Assembly: GCF_001667275.1 (NCBI RefSeq)
Contig: NZ_LZHV01000058.1
Location: forward strand, 242,195 to 306,194
Direction of reading: 5' to 3'
Length of the DNA: 64,000 nucleotides
DNA from: Mycobacterium sp. ACS4054
GTDB lineage: Bacteria; Actinomycetota; Actinomycetes; Mycobacteriales; Mycobacteriaceae
Part shown: one piece after another, positions 25,901 through 33,731 of the stretch
Numbering within the stretch: the first letter of the stretch is position 1
How the letters are laid out: the number at the start of each line of letters is the position of its first letter
The notes under the pieces: generated by a model
Told to the model about the DNA's origin: nothing
The model's input: only the letters and a program-made list of their open reading frames with translations
Database searches by the model: none
Made by a program: the position numbers and the translations under genes

Positions 25901-26701
25901 GTGAGCGCGCTGGCGCGGCTGCGAAGCCGCAAAGTCGTGCCGCAGCGCACCGCCGACGACCCGGACGCGATGGCCGCGGCCGGGGCGGTGGTCGCGGCCG
26001 CGTTGCAGGCGGTGCGGGCGGCGGCGGTGGCAGGCGTGTCGACCCTGAGCCTCGACGAGATCGCCGAGTCGGTGATCCGCGAGGCGGGTGCCATCCCGTC
26101 GTTCCTCGGCTATCACGGCTACCCCGCGTCGATCTGCGCGTCGGTCAACGAGCGGGTGGTGCACGGGATCCCGTCGGCCGCAGAGGTGTTGGCCCCGGGC
26201 GACCTGGTGTCCATCGACTGCGGGGCGGTGCTGAACGGCTGGCACGGCGACGCCGCGGTCACGTTCGGCGTCGGGACCCTCGACGGGGCCGACCAGGCGC
26301 TGTGCGACGCCACCCGGGAATCGCTGGAGGCCGGGATCGCGGCGATGGTCCCGGGCAACCGGCTCACCGACGTCTCGCACGCCATTGAGGCGGGCACGCG
26401 GGCGGCCGAGGGCCGGCACGGGCGGGCGTTCGGGATCGTGGAGGGCTACGGCGGCCACGGCATCGGCCGGCACATGCACATGGACCCGTTCCTGCCCAAC
26501 GAGGGCTCGCCCGGGCGCGGCCCGCTGCTGGCCCCCGGATCGGTGCTGGCCATCGAGCCGATGCTGACCCTCGGCACGGGCAAGACCCTGGTGCTCGACG
26601 ACGCGTGGACGGTCACCACCTCCGACGGTTCCCGTGCGGCACACTGGGAGCACACCGTCGCGGTCACCGATGACGGGCCGCGCATCCTGACAGTGGCTTA
26701 G
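25901..26701 (+). CDS. map: Methionine aminopeptidase, type I
   Basis: 266 residues. The metal ligands of the pita-bread fold are visible: SIDCGAVLNGWHGDAAVTF (two Asp), GYGGHGIGRHMH (His), AIEPMLTLG (Glu) and WEHTVAV (Glu), with the substrate His in ERVVHGIPS. It removes the initiator methionine. GTG 25901 begins 2 nt after adk. Positionally equals mapA (Rv0734). Confidence 0.95.
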   Translation: MSALARLRSRKVVPQRTADDPDAMAAAGAVVAAALQAVRAAAVAGVSTLSLDEIAESVIREAGAIPSFLGYHGYPASICASVNERVVHGIPSAAEVLAPGDLVSIDCGAVLNGWHGDAAVTFGVGTLDGADQALCDATRESLEAGIAAMVPGNRLTDVSHAIEAGTRAAEGRHGRAFGIVEGYGGHGIGRHMHMDPFLPNEGSPGRGPLLAPGSVLAIEPMLTLGTGKTLVLDDAWTVTTSDGSRAAHWEHTVAVTDDGPRILTVA

Positions 26702-26703
26702 CG

Positions 26704-26731
26704 TGAACTAAACCGCCATTCGACTCGTTTC
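26704..26731 (+). promoter_or_regulatory. SigL autoregulatory promoter
   Basis: TGAACT (26704-26709), 16-bp spacer, CGTTTC (26726-26731). This matches the TGAACC-N16-CGTGTC form I recall for SigL promoters of M. tuberculosis and lies directly before sigL. Transcription would begin near 26738, giving a short leader with GGAGGTGAT before the GTG at 26751. Confidence 0.8.
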
Positions 26732-26750
26732 AGTAGTCGGAGGTGATGGA

Positions 26751-27296
26751 GTGGCCCGTGTGGCAAGCAATCGGAGGGCGTCGGGGGCTGCCGAGGCCGC
26801 TCTGATGAAGGCGCTCTATGACGAGCACGCGGCGGTCTTGTGGCGCTACGCGCTTCGGTTGACCGGGGACGCGAGCCAGTCCGAGGACGTGGTGCAGGAG
26901 ACGTTGCTGCGGGCCTGGCAGCATCCGGAGGTCGTCGGGGACACGGAGCGCTCGGCGCGGGCGTGGCTGTTCACCGTCGCCCGCAACATGATCATCGACG
27001 ACCGGCGCAGCGCGCGGTTCCGCAACGTCGTCGGTTCGACGGACGAGGCGGGCGCGCCGGAACGGTCGACGCCGGACGAGGTGAACGCGGCGCTGGACCG
27101 GCTGCTGATCGCCGACGCGATGGTGCAGCTGTCGGCCGAGCACCGGGCCGTGATCGACCGGTCCTACTACCGCGGATGGACGACTGCGCAGATTGCTGCA
27201 GACCTCGGCATCGCCGAGGGGACGGTGAAGTCGCGATTACACTACGCCGTGCGGGCGTTGCGGCTCACTCTGCAGGAACTTGGAGTTACCCGCTGA
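26751..27296 (+). CDS. sigL: ECF RNA polymerase sigma factor SigL
   Basis: 181 residues. Region 2 is LYDEHAAVLWRYALRLTGDA through RAWLFTVARNMIIDDRR; region 4 is LSAEHRAVIDRSYYRGWTTA with the helix-turn-helix IAADLGIAEGTVKSRL. The location after map and before a zinc anti-sigma gene equals sigL-rslA (Rv0735-Rv0736). Known SigL roles in M. tuberculosis concern polyketide and exported or membrane proteins. The GTG has a strong GGAGG site. It starts an operon that continues to 30480. Confidence 0.93.
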   Translation: MARVASNRRASGAAEAALMKALYDEHAAVLWRYALRLTGDASQSEDVVQETLLRAWQHPEVVGDTERSARAWLFTVARNMIIDDRRSARFRNVVGSTDEAGAPERSTPDEVNAALDRLLIADAMVQLSAEHRAVIDRSYYRGWTTAQIAADLGIAEGTVKSRLHYAVRALRLTLQELGVTR

Positions 27297-27329
27297 GGGG
27301 CTCCGAAATGCTTGAAGGGTGATGAGGGA

Positions 27330-28055
27330 ATGGATGAGATGAATACGCCGCTACGGGGCCTCGGCCCGCCCGCCGATCCGTACGTGATGTGGGATGCCGC
27401 ATACGTTTTGGGCTCGTTGTCGGCCGCCGAGCGGCGCGAATTCGAGGCGCACCTGGCGCACTGCCCCGCATGCCGCGAGGCCGTCGCGGACCTCAGTGGC
27501 TTGCCCGCCCTGCTGTCCCAGCTGGGCTCCGACGAGGTGGCCGCGATGAACGAGGCCGGGTTGCCGGCCGCACCGGAGATGTCGCCGGAGCTGTTGCCGT
27601 CGTTGCTGGCCAAGGTGAGCTGGCGCCGGCGCCGCACGCGCATCGTGACCTGGGTGGCCTCGTCGGCCGCGGCCGTGGTGCTCGCGATCGGCGTGTTCGT
27701 CGGGCTGCAGGGGTATTCGTCGTCCTCGTCGCAGCAGGTGGCCGCCTCCTCGGCGCCGATGGCGCAGGTGGGCACCACCCTGCTGACGTCGACGGTGCAG
27801 CTGTCCAGCCAGCACTGGGGGACGTCGATCAACCTGCGGTGCGTGTGCCTGGCCCCGCTCAATGCGCACCACGACACCCTGGCGATGGTCGTGGTGGGCC
27901 GCGACGGCAGCCAGACCCGGCTGGCGACCTGGGTGGCCGAACCCGGCCACACGGCGACGCCCGCGGGCAGCATCTCGACTCCGGTCGACCAGATCGCCGC
28001 CGTGCAGGTGGTGGCCGCCGACAGCGGCCAGGTTCTGCTGCAGCGTTCGTTGTAG
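27330..28055 (+). CDS. rslA: Anti-sigma factor RslA
   Basis: 241 residues. A zinc-associated anti-sigma motif HxxxCxxC is formed by H41, C45 and C48 (HLAHCPAC); one membrane helix spans about 105-126; the outside domain carries RCVCLAP. It would hold SigL at the membrane and release it on oxidation of the thiols. ATG 27330 was chosen for the GAGGGA before it and the family N-terminus. The next gene follows after 15 nt. Confidence 0.9.
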   Translation: MDEMNTPLRGLGPPADPYVMWDAAYVLGSLSAAERREFEAHLAHCPACREAVADLSGLPALLSQLGSDEVAAMNEAGLPAAPEMSPELLPSLLAKVSWRRRRTRIVTWVASSAAAVVLAIGVFVGLQGYSSSSSQQVAASSAPMAQVGTTLLTSTVQLSSQHWGTSINLRCVCLAPLNAHHDTLAMVVVGRDGSQTRLATWVAEPGHTATPAGSISTPVDQIAAVQVVAADSGQVLLQRSL

Positions 28056-28070
28056 GGGTCGGGAGCTGAC

Positions 28071-29273
28071 GTGACTGGCCACCGGCGTCCGCTTCGGGCG
28101 CTGGTGGTGGGCGCGGGCGTCGGGGGCATCTCGGTCGCCCGCGGACTGTTGCGCGACGGGCATGACGTCACCGTCTACGAGCGTCGACCCGAGCTGCGGG
28201 CCCCCGGCGGCGCGGTGACGATCTGGTCCAACGGCGACACGGTGCTCCGGCAGCTGGGCGTCGACATGGACGGGGCCGGTCAGCTGCTGTCCACCGTGCG
28301 GGCCGTCACCCGCACGGGCCGTCCGCTCGCCACGCTCGACGTGTCGGTGATGGCGGACCGGCTGGGCGCGCCCGTGCGGATGGTGCCGCGCCGGGTCCTG
28401 CTGGAACGGTTGCTGGACGGCTTCCCGTGCGACCGCATCCGATGCGGCTCCCGCGCGATTGCGTTCGAGGACACCCGTGACGGCGTGCGGGTCGAGTTCG
28501 CCGACGGCCGCGCGGTCGAGGGGGACCTGCTGATCGGCGCCGACGGCCTGCACTCGATGGTCCGCGACCGCGTCGGCGGTCGGCAGGCCCAGCCCACCGG
28601 CTGGTGCAGCTGGCAGGGGCTGACAACGCTCGCGGACGTCCCGGACAAGGGCACCGCGCTGATGGTCATCGGCGAGCGGGGAAACCTCGGCCTGTGGCCG
28701 GCCGGGGGCACCGACGTGCAGTGGTGGTTCGACCTGCCGTGGGCCTACGGCTTCGTGCGGCCGCCGCGCCCGATCGAGGAGATCCGGTCCCATTTCACCG
28801 GCTGGTCCGACGCCGTCGACCGCGTGCTGGCGGCCCTGACCGACGACGACCTGGCGCACTCGCCGTATCCACACTTCCGCCATCCCATACCGCCGGTGGG
28901 CCGCGGCCCGGTGACGTTGCTCGGCGACGCCGCACACACGATGCCGCCCACCCTGGCGCAGGGCACCAACCAGGCGCTGCTGGACACCATGGTGCTGTGC
29001 AAGGCGCTGGCCGACGTCGCGACGAACGACGAGGTGCCGAAAGCGCTGCGCCGGTACGAGAGGACGCGCAGGCACAGGGTGATGGCCGTGTCCCGGGTGG
29101 CGTCGCTGCCGGTCTCGCACGGGGAGGTCGTGCTGCGCCCGGCCGCACTGATCCCCGACCGGCTGCAGGCCGCCGCGCTGACGATGTTCCTGCGCTGGAC
29201 GAGCCACCGTAGGATGTCCGCAGAGATCGACCGAGAAATGGGGGCAGCGACGACCAGCCGATCCAGCCCATGA
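28071..29273 (+). CDS. FAD-dependent monooxygenase (aromatic hydroxylase family)
   Basis: 400 residues. FAD motif VVGAGVGGIS (G14, G16, G19), the DG motif in LLIGADGLHSMVR and the GD motif in VTLLGDAAHTMPP, as in single-component flavin hydroxylases such as PHBH. GGGAG five bases before GTG 28071. It lies 15 nt after rslA and overlaps the next gene, so it is most likely in the SigL operon. Substrate unknown; this gene does not follow rslA in M. tuberculosis. Confidence 0.83.
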   Translation: MTGHRRPLRALVVGAGVGGISVARGLLRDGHDVTVYERRPELRAPGGAVTIWSNGDTVLRQLGVDMDGAGQLLSTVRAVTRTGRPLATLDVSVMADRLGAPVRMVPRRVLLERLLDGFPCDRIRCGSRAIAFEDTRDGVRVEFADGRAVEGDLLIGADGLHSMVRDRVGGRQAQPTGWCSWQGLTTLADVPDKGTALMVIGERGNLGLWPAGGTDVQWWFDLPWAYGFVRPPRPIEEIRSHFTGWSDAVDRVLAALTDDDLAHSPYPHFRHPIPPVGRGPVTLLGDAAHTMPPTLAQGTNQALLDTMVLCKALADVATNDEVPKALRRYERTRRHRVMAVSRVASLPVSHGEVVLRPAALIPDRLQAAALTMFLRWTSHRRMSAEIDREMGAATTSRSSP

Positions 29274-29857
29274 ACGACGAATCCGTCAGGGTGCGAGGCG
29301 ATTTCGATGCGCCCTCGCGCTGGCTCTGGCTGGTGAAATGGTGCGTGCTGGCGGTCCCGCACTACCCGATCCTGATCGGGCTCTACCTGGTCTTTCCGCT
29401 GTCGACCGTCGTCGCCGGCGTCGCCATCCTGTTCACCGGGCGGTACCCGCGGCCCCTGTTCGACTTCAACGTCGGCGTGCTGCGCTGGTCCTGGCGGGTG
29501 ATGAACTTCCGGTTCCCGATGAACAGCACGGACCGGTATCCGCCGTTCACGCTCGCGTCGCGCCCGGACTATCCGGGCGACCTGCAGGTCGATTATCCGG
29601 AGCGGCTGCGCAATTGGGCCGTGCTGGTGAAGTGGCTGCTGGCCATTCCGCAGATACTGCTCTGCTGGTCGATGGAGCCGCTGCTGCAGCTGCTGTGCGT
29701 GATCGCCGCGATGTCGTTGTTGTGCACCGCGACCATTCCGCCGGGGATGTTCGACCTGCTGCTGGGCATCGTGCGCTGGCGCTACCGGGTGGCCGTGTAC
29801 GTGTCCCTGATGCGCGACGAATACCCGCCGTTCCGAATGGATTTGGGTGCCCGGTGA
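29270..29857 (+). CDS. DUF4389 membrane protein
   Basis: 195 residues with hydrophobic segments at about 20-60 and 115-160 and the repeated family signature of DUF4389: RPLFDFNVGVLRWSWRVMNF, TDRYPPFTL, then DLLLGIVRWRYRVAVY and DEYPPF near the end. Function unknown; integral membrane. It overlaps both neighbours by four bases (ATGA and GTGA), so it is translationally coupled within the SigL operon. Confidence 0.8.
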   Translation: MNDESVRVRGDFDAPSRWLWLVKWCVLAVPHYPILIGLYLVFPLSTVVAGVAILFTGRYPRPLFDFNVGVLRWSWRVMNFRFPMNSTDRYPPFTLASRPDYPGDLQVDYPERLRNWAVLVKWLLAIPQILLCWSMEPLLQLLCVIAAMSLLCTATIPPGMFDLLLGIVRWRYRVAVYVSLMRDEYPPFRMDLGAR

Positions 29858-30480
29858 CCCGCCGCAATCCGCTGTTCCCGTACGTGTATCGGTTCGGCCA
29901 GCCGGTCTTCGACCGGCTGTTCTACCACCGGTACCGCCGGGCGGCGCTCAGCAACGCCGTCGGTCGGCTGCTGATGCTCGGCCTGGGGCCGGGCACCGAT
30001 TTGAGGTTCCTGCCCGCCGCGGTGACGTCGGTGGCCGCCGTGGAGCCGGTGGCGCCGTTCCGCCGGATGGCGGCCCGGCTGGCCGCTCGGCACGGCATCG
30101 CCGTCGACATCGTCGAGGGCGCGGGCGAGTCGATTCCGTTCGGCGACAACAGCTTCGACTCCGTGCATATCGGGCTCGTGTTATGTTCGGTCGACGACGT
30201 GCCCGCCACCCTCGCCGAGATCCGCAGGGTGCTCACCCCGGGCGGCAGGCTGGTCGTCCTCGAGCATGTGCGGGGCGAGGGCGCGACGGGCCGGTTCCAG
30301 GATTTGGTCGCCAAGCCGTGGTCGTGGGTGGCCGCCGGGTGCGAGCCGAATCGGCGGACCCTGGAATCCATCGCCGCGGCGGGGTTCGACACCACGGCGC
30401 TGCGCACCATCCCGCGCACCCCGGTCCCGTTCCCGTGCAAGCCCCATCTGCAGGGGTTCGCCACCCTCACTCCACGCTGA
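29854..30480 (+). CDS. Class I SAM-dependent methyltransferase
   Basis: 208 residues: LMLGLGPGTDLRFLP as SAM loop, AVEPVAPFRRMA, and EIRRVLTPGGRLVVLEHVRGE, ending with a membrane-proximal tail like UbiE/thiol methyltransferases. GTG 29854 overlaps the DUF4389 stop (GTGA). Last gene of the presumed sigL operon; its final 14 bases overlap the tail of the convergent ABC permease gene, which therefore limits the operon. Substrate unknown. Confidence 0.8.
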   Translation: MTRRNPLFPYVYRFGQPVFDRLFYHRYRRAALSNAVGRLLMLGLGPGTDLRFLPAAVTSVAAVEPVAPFRRMAARLAARHGIAVDIVEGAGESIPFGDNSFDSVHIGLVLCSVDDVPATLAEIRRVLTPGGRLVVLEHVRGEGATGRFQDLVAKPWSWVAAGCEPNRRTLESIAAAGFDTTALRTIPRTPVPFPCKPHLQGFATLTPR

Positions 30481-32959
30481 CGGCCTCGATGATGTTCAGT
30501 CGCGCCGCGCGCCGCGCGGGCGGCACCGAGCCGAGCAGGCAGATCACCAGCGCCCCCGCGGTGAACGCCAGGGCCATCGGGCTCAGGCGGAAGCCGACCC
30601 GGAAATTCATGATGTCCCCGCTGATGAGGCTGAACAGCCACTGGTCGGTCAGGCCGAACAGCAGCCCCAAAACCCCACCGACGAAACCGATTCCGGCCGC
30701 CTCGGCCAGGACGGTCCGCAGGGTGAACCGGCGGCTGGACCCCATGGCCCGCAGCACGCCGATCTCGCGGCGGCGCTCGGTCACCGACAGCGTCAGCGTG
30801 TTGAGCAGCGCGACGCCGGCCACGGCCACGACGATGACCCAGACCGCGTTGGCGATGAACATGCTCTGGTGCAGCGGCGCTTCCAGTCCCGCCAGCGCGG
30901 CGCGGCCGTCGTACACGTGGTTCGGGGCCGGCACCACCCGGCGGACCTCGGCCCGCAGGCGCCTCGGATCGGCGCCCGGCGCCGCGGTGATCTGCAGGTT
31001 GGTCGCCGCCGGGCGATCGAACCACGCCCGCAGGTGCTCGAGATCCATTCCGACCGTGCCGATCACGGTCGAGAAGAACGGCACCAGCGCCAGCACCTGG
31101 GCCTGCCGTGGACCGTGCGGCGTCTGCAGCTGCAGCCGATCGCCGGCGCGGACGTGCAGGGCACTGCCGAGGTTCTGCGTGAGCACCACGCCGCGGCCGG
31201 CGAGCACGTCGTCGCGCAGCCGTTCGTCGAGCGCGCGGAACAGCGAATCGTGGGTTCCGTCGGCGAAGCCGTCGAGCAGGACGCGGGTTCCGCCGACGAC
31301 GGCGAACCCGAATGCCCCCTCGGTGACCCGCCCCACCCCGGGCAGGGCAGCCACCTTCTCCGAAAGGCCTTGCGGCAGTGCGTCGGTGGGGTAGCTGTCG
31401 GGGGCGTCCGCGCTCACCCACACGTCGACGCCGGCGGCGGGGGCCGACAGGGCGCGGGCCGAGCGGATCATGTCGGCGTTGGTGCCGGTGATCACCACGG
31501 TGGTGACCACGCCGATGAGCACCGTCATCACGGTGGCCCACACGCGCCGCGGCGCGCGTTCGACGGTGGCCGCCGCGAGCGCGCCGAACGATCCGAACAG
31601 GCGAGCCGTTGCGGCCGTGGCGGCGACGATGGGTGCGGTGAGCGCGAAGCCGAGCGCGATCTCGGCGCTGAGCAGCGCGGCCATCGCGGCGAAGGCCAGC
31701 GTGCCGTGCTGGCCGATCACGGCCCAGATCGACACCGCGGCCACGGCGACCGCGCCCGCCCCGGCGGCGACCCGCAACCACCGCGGCACCACGTCCGCCG
31801 CCGACGCCCCGACGGGCGCCAGGGCCTCGATCGGGGCCACCTTGTACACCTGTCGCGCCGCCATCGCCGACGCGACCACGCTGGTGATCGCCGTCGCCGC
31901 CAGGGCCATCGGGATGGCGTAGCCGGGCAGCCCGTACTCGACGCGGGCCTCGAGCCCCTGGGTCATCGCCGGGGGCAGCCGGCCGATCGCGAGGTGGCCC
32001 GCGAGGATGCCGATGCCAGAACCGATGGCCCCGCCGATGAGCCCGAGGATCGCCGCCTCGCCGAGCATGTCGCCGACGATGGTGACGCGCCGGCCGCCGA
32101 TCGCGCGCAGCATCGAGATGACCGGCCGGCGCTGGGTGATCGCCATCGTCATCGTGGTGTAGATCAAAAACGCGCCGACCACCAGCGCGACGGCGGCACC
32201 CAGCAGCGCCATGTAGTTCATCAGCCTGACCCCGTCGCCGGCCCGGGCGGCCCGCACGCTGGGCGCGGCGACCAGGGCGCGGCCGTTCACCGCGGCGGTG
32301 ACCGCGGCGCGGACGGCGCCCAGATCGGCACCCGGCTTGGTGGTGATCAGTATCGAGTCGAGTTGACCGGCGCGCCCGGTCACGTTCTGCGCCAACGTAA
32401 GTGGCGCGAGGACGTAGTGCCCGCCGTTGAGGTCCGCGAACTGCTTGCCCGCCAGCACCTCGGTGACGGTGACCGAACCCGAGCCCAACTCCAGCGTCTG
32501 GCCCTTCGCGTAGCCGACCCGCGGCCCCACCTGGACGCCGTTGGGCGTGGCGGACAGCTCCTGCACCGGACGAGCGACCGCGTCCTTGAGCGCGCCGCCC
32601 AACGCGGCGGTGCTGGCATCCGCGCCGAGCAGCAGCACCGGTCCCGTCGCCGTGGCGGCCGACGTCCTGATCATCGGCGCGGCGGTCGCGACGCCGGGGA
32701 CCGCGGCCACGTCGGCCAGTACGGCGTCGGGGAACCCGGCGTCGGTGATGCCCGACACCTCCAGCGCGGCCACGCCGGCGATCCCGTCGGCCAGCCGGTT
32801 GACCGATCCGGTGATGGACCCGAAGATGCCGAAGATCGCGACCAGATACGTTGCGGAGACGGCCATCACGGCGATCGACGCGAGCGTGCGGCGACGATGG
32901 ACGGCGAGCTCACGCAGGCTGAACACGCGCAGTCGGCTCGCCGCCGCACCGATCCTCAC
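30467..32959 (-). CDS. ABC transporter permease, FtsX/MacB family
   Basis: 830 residues with ten hydrophobic segments: one N-terminal, six in the middle (about 250-510) and three at the end. Two large extracytoplasmic MacB-like domains lie between, and two FtsX permease repeats, the last ending PPARRAARLNIIEAVSVE. Such systems extrude lipids, lipoproteins or peptides or work mechanically on the envelope. Coupled to the ATPase gene by ATGA. Under the minus-strand SigL-type promoter at 33658-33685. Confidence 0.85.
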   Translation of the reverse strand: MRIGAAASRLRVFSLRELAVHRRRTLASIAVMAVSATYLVAIFGIFGSITGSVNRLADGIAGVAALEVSGITDAGFPDAVLADVAAVPGVATAAPMIRTSAATATGPVLLLGADASTAALGGALKDAVARPVQELSATPNGVQVGPRVGYAKGQTLELGSGSVTVTEVLAGKQFADLNGGHYVLAPLTLAQNVTGRAGQLDSILITTKPGADLGAVRAAVTAAVNGRALVAAPSVRAARAGDGVRLMNYMALLGAAVALVVGAFLIYTTMTMAITQRRPVISMLRAIGGRRVTIVGDMLGEAAILGLIGGAIGSGIGILAGHLAIGRLPPAMTQGLEARVEYGLPGYAIPMALAATAITSVVASAMAARQVYKVAPIEALAPVGASAADVVPRWLRVAAGAGAVAVAAVSIWAVIGQHGTLAFAAMAALLSAEIALGFALTAPIVAATAATARLFGSFGALAAATVERAPRRVWATVMTVLIGVVTTVVITGTNADMIRSARALSAPAAGVDVWVSADAPDSYPTDALPQGLSEKVAALPGVGRVTEGAFGFAVVGGTRVLLDGFADGTHDSLFRALDERLRDDVLAGRGVVLTQNLGSALHVRAGDRLQLQTPHGPRQAQVLALVPFFSTVIGTVGMDLEHLRAWFDRPAATNLQITAAPGADPRRLRAEVRRVVPAPNHVYDGRAALAGLEAPLHQSMFIANAVWVIVVAVAGVALLNTLTLSVTERRREIGVLRAMGSSRRFTLRTVLAEAAGIGFVGGVLGLLFGLTDQWLFSLISGDIMNFRVGFRLSPMALAFTAGALVICLLGSVPPARRAARLNIIEAVSVE

Positions 32960-33651
32960 GCAGGGACCGCCGGTACGTCGGACCCGACCCGCCCGTCCTG
33001 CAACGTGATCACCCGGTCGGTCGAAGCGGCGGCGTCCGAATTGTGGGTCACCATCACCACCAGCCGGCCCCGGCCGTCCTCGTGCGCCACCTCGGCGAGC
33101 AGCGCAAGGATCGAGGCGCCCGTCGCCGAGTCCAGGTTGCCGGTGGGCTCGTCGGCGAGGATCAGCGGCGGATCCATCATCAACGCGCGCGCCACCGCGA
33201 CCCGCTGCATCTGACCACCGGACAGCTCCGCCGGCCGGTGCTCGGTCCGGTCGCCTAGCCCGACGCGGTCCAGCAACCGCACCGCGTCCGCTTTGGCGCG
33301 GCCCAGCCGGACGCCGTCGAGCAGCTTCGGCACCGCCACGTTCTCCCAGGCCGAAAGCGTCGGCAGCAGGTTGAAGAACTGGAAGATGAAACCCACCCGG
33401 TGGTGGCGGAACTCCGACTGCTGCTCGTCGCCCAGGCGCCCGATCTCCTCGCCGTCGAAGGTGATCGAGCCGGAATCGGGGCTGTCCAGCGCGCCGAGCA
33501 GGTGCAGCAGCGTGCTCTTGCCCGCCCCGGAGGGGCCGACGACCGACACGAACTGACCGCCGTCGAGCCGCAGGCTGATCCCGTCGAGCGCGCGGACCGT
33601 CTGACCGCCCACCCGGTACTCGCGAACCACGTTGCGCAGTTCGATGGCCAT
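32956..33651 (-). CDS. ABC transporter ATP-binding protein (LolD/MacB type)
   Basis: 231 residues: Walker A GPSGAGKST, Q-loop FQFFNLLPT, signature LSGGQMQRVAVARAL, Walker B LILADEPTGNLD and switch His in VTHNS. Sequence type and partner match the MacB/LolCDE/FtsE group. The ATG lies 6 nt after a CGTGGT box, so the mRNA would be leaderless or nearly so. First gene of the exporter operon and divergent from the ThDP enzyme operon. Confidence 0.9.
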   Translation of the reverse strand: MAIELRNVVREYRVGGQTVRALDGISLRLDGGQFVSVVGPSGAGKSTLLHLLGALDSPDSGSITFDGEEIGRLGDEQQSEFRHHRVGFIFQFFNLLPTLSAWENVAVPKLLDGVRLGRAKADAVRLLDRVGLGDRTEHRPAELSGGQMQRVAVARALMMDPPLILADEPTGNLDSATGASILALLAEVAHEDGRGRLVVMVTHNSDAAASTDRVITLQDGRVGSDVPAVPA

Positions 33652-33657
33652 TTAGAC

Positions 33658-33685
33658 ACCACGAGGGCCGCCGGCAAACGGTTCA
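33658..33685 (-). promoter_or_regulatory. SigL-type promoter for the ABC exporter operon
   Basis: On the minus strand TGAACC (33685-33680), 16-bp spacer, CGTGGT (33663-33658), then 6 nt to the ATG at 33651. The -35 hexamer and spacer equal those of the facing promoter at 33697-33724, and the two -35 boxes form an inverted repeat GGTTCA-N11-TGAACC. Confidence 0.68.
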
Positions 33686-33696
33686 AACCGCCGGGG

Positions 33697-33724
33697 TGAA
33701 CCGATCGCGGGCCCGGCTCGTGTC
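33697..33724 (+). promoter_or_regulatory. SigL-type promoter for the ThDP-enzyme operon
   Basis: TGAACC (33697-33702), 16-bp spacer, CGTGTC (33719-33724), then 7 nt to ATG 33732. This is an exact match to the SigL consensus as I recall it, with the same spacing as the sigL promoter at 26704. It also fixes ATG 33732 as the start, since the earlier in-frame start at 33696 would lie upstream of the promoter. Confidence 0.78.
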
Positions 33725-33731
33725 TGAAGGC

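Noticed and set aside
30266..33214. A 982-codon open frame on the plus strand opposite the ABC permease
   Set aside because: It is rich in Arg, Gly, His and Ala, matches no fold, and mirrors the high-GC third positions of the permease gene, which has clear membrane helices and FtsX motifs.
33696..33731. Earlier start for the ThDP enzyme at 33696
   Set aside because: This codon overlaps the -35 box of the promoter; translation from there would need a different upstream promoter, and the added residues do not fit the family.
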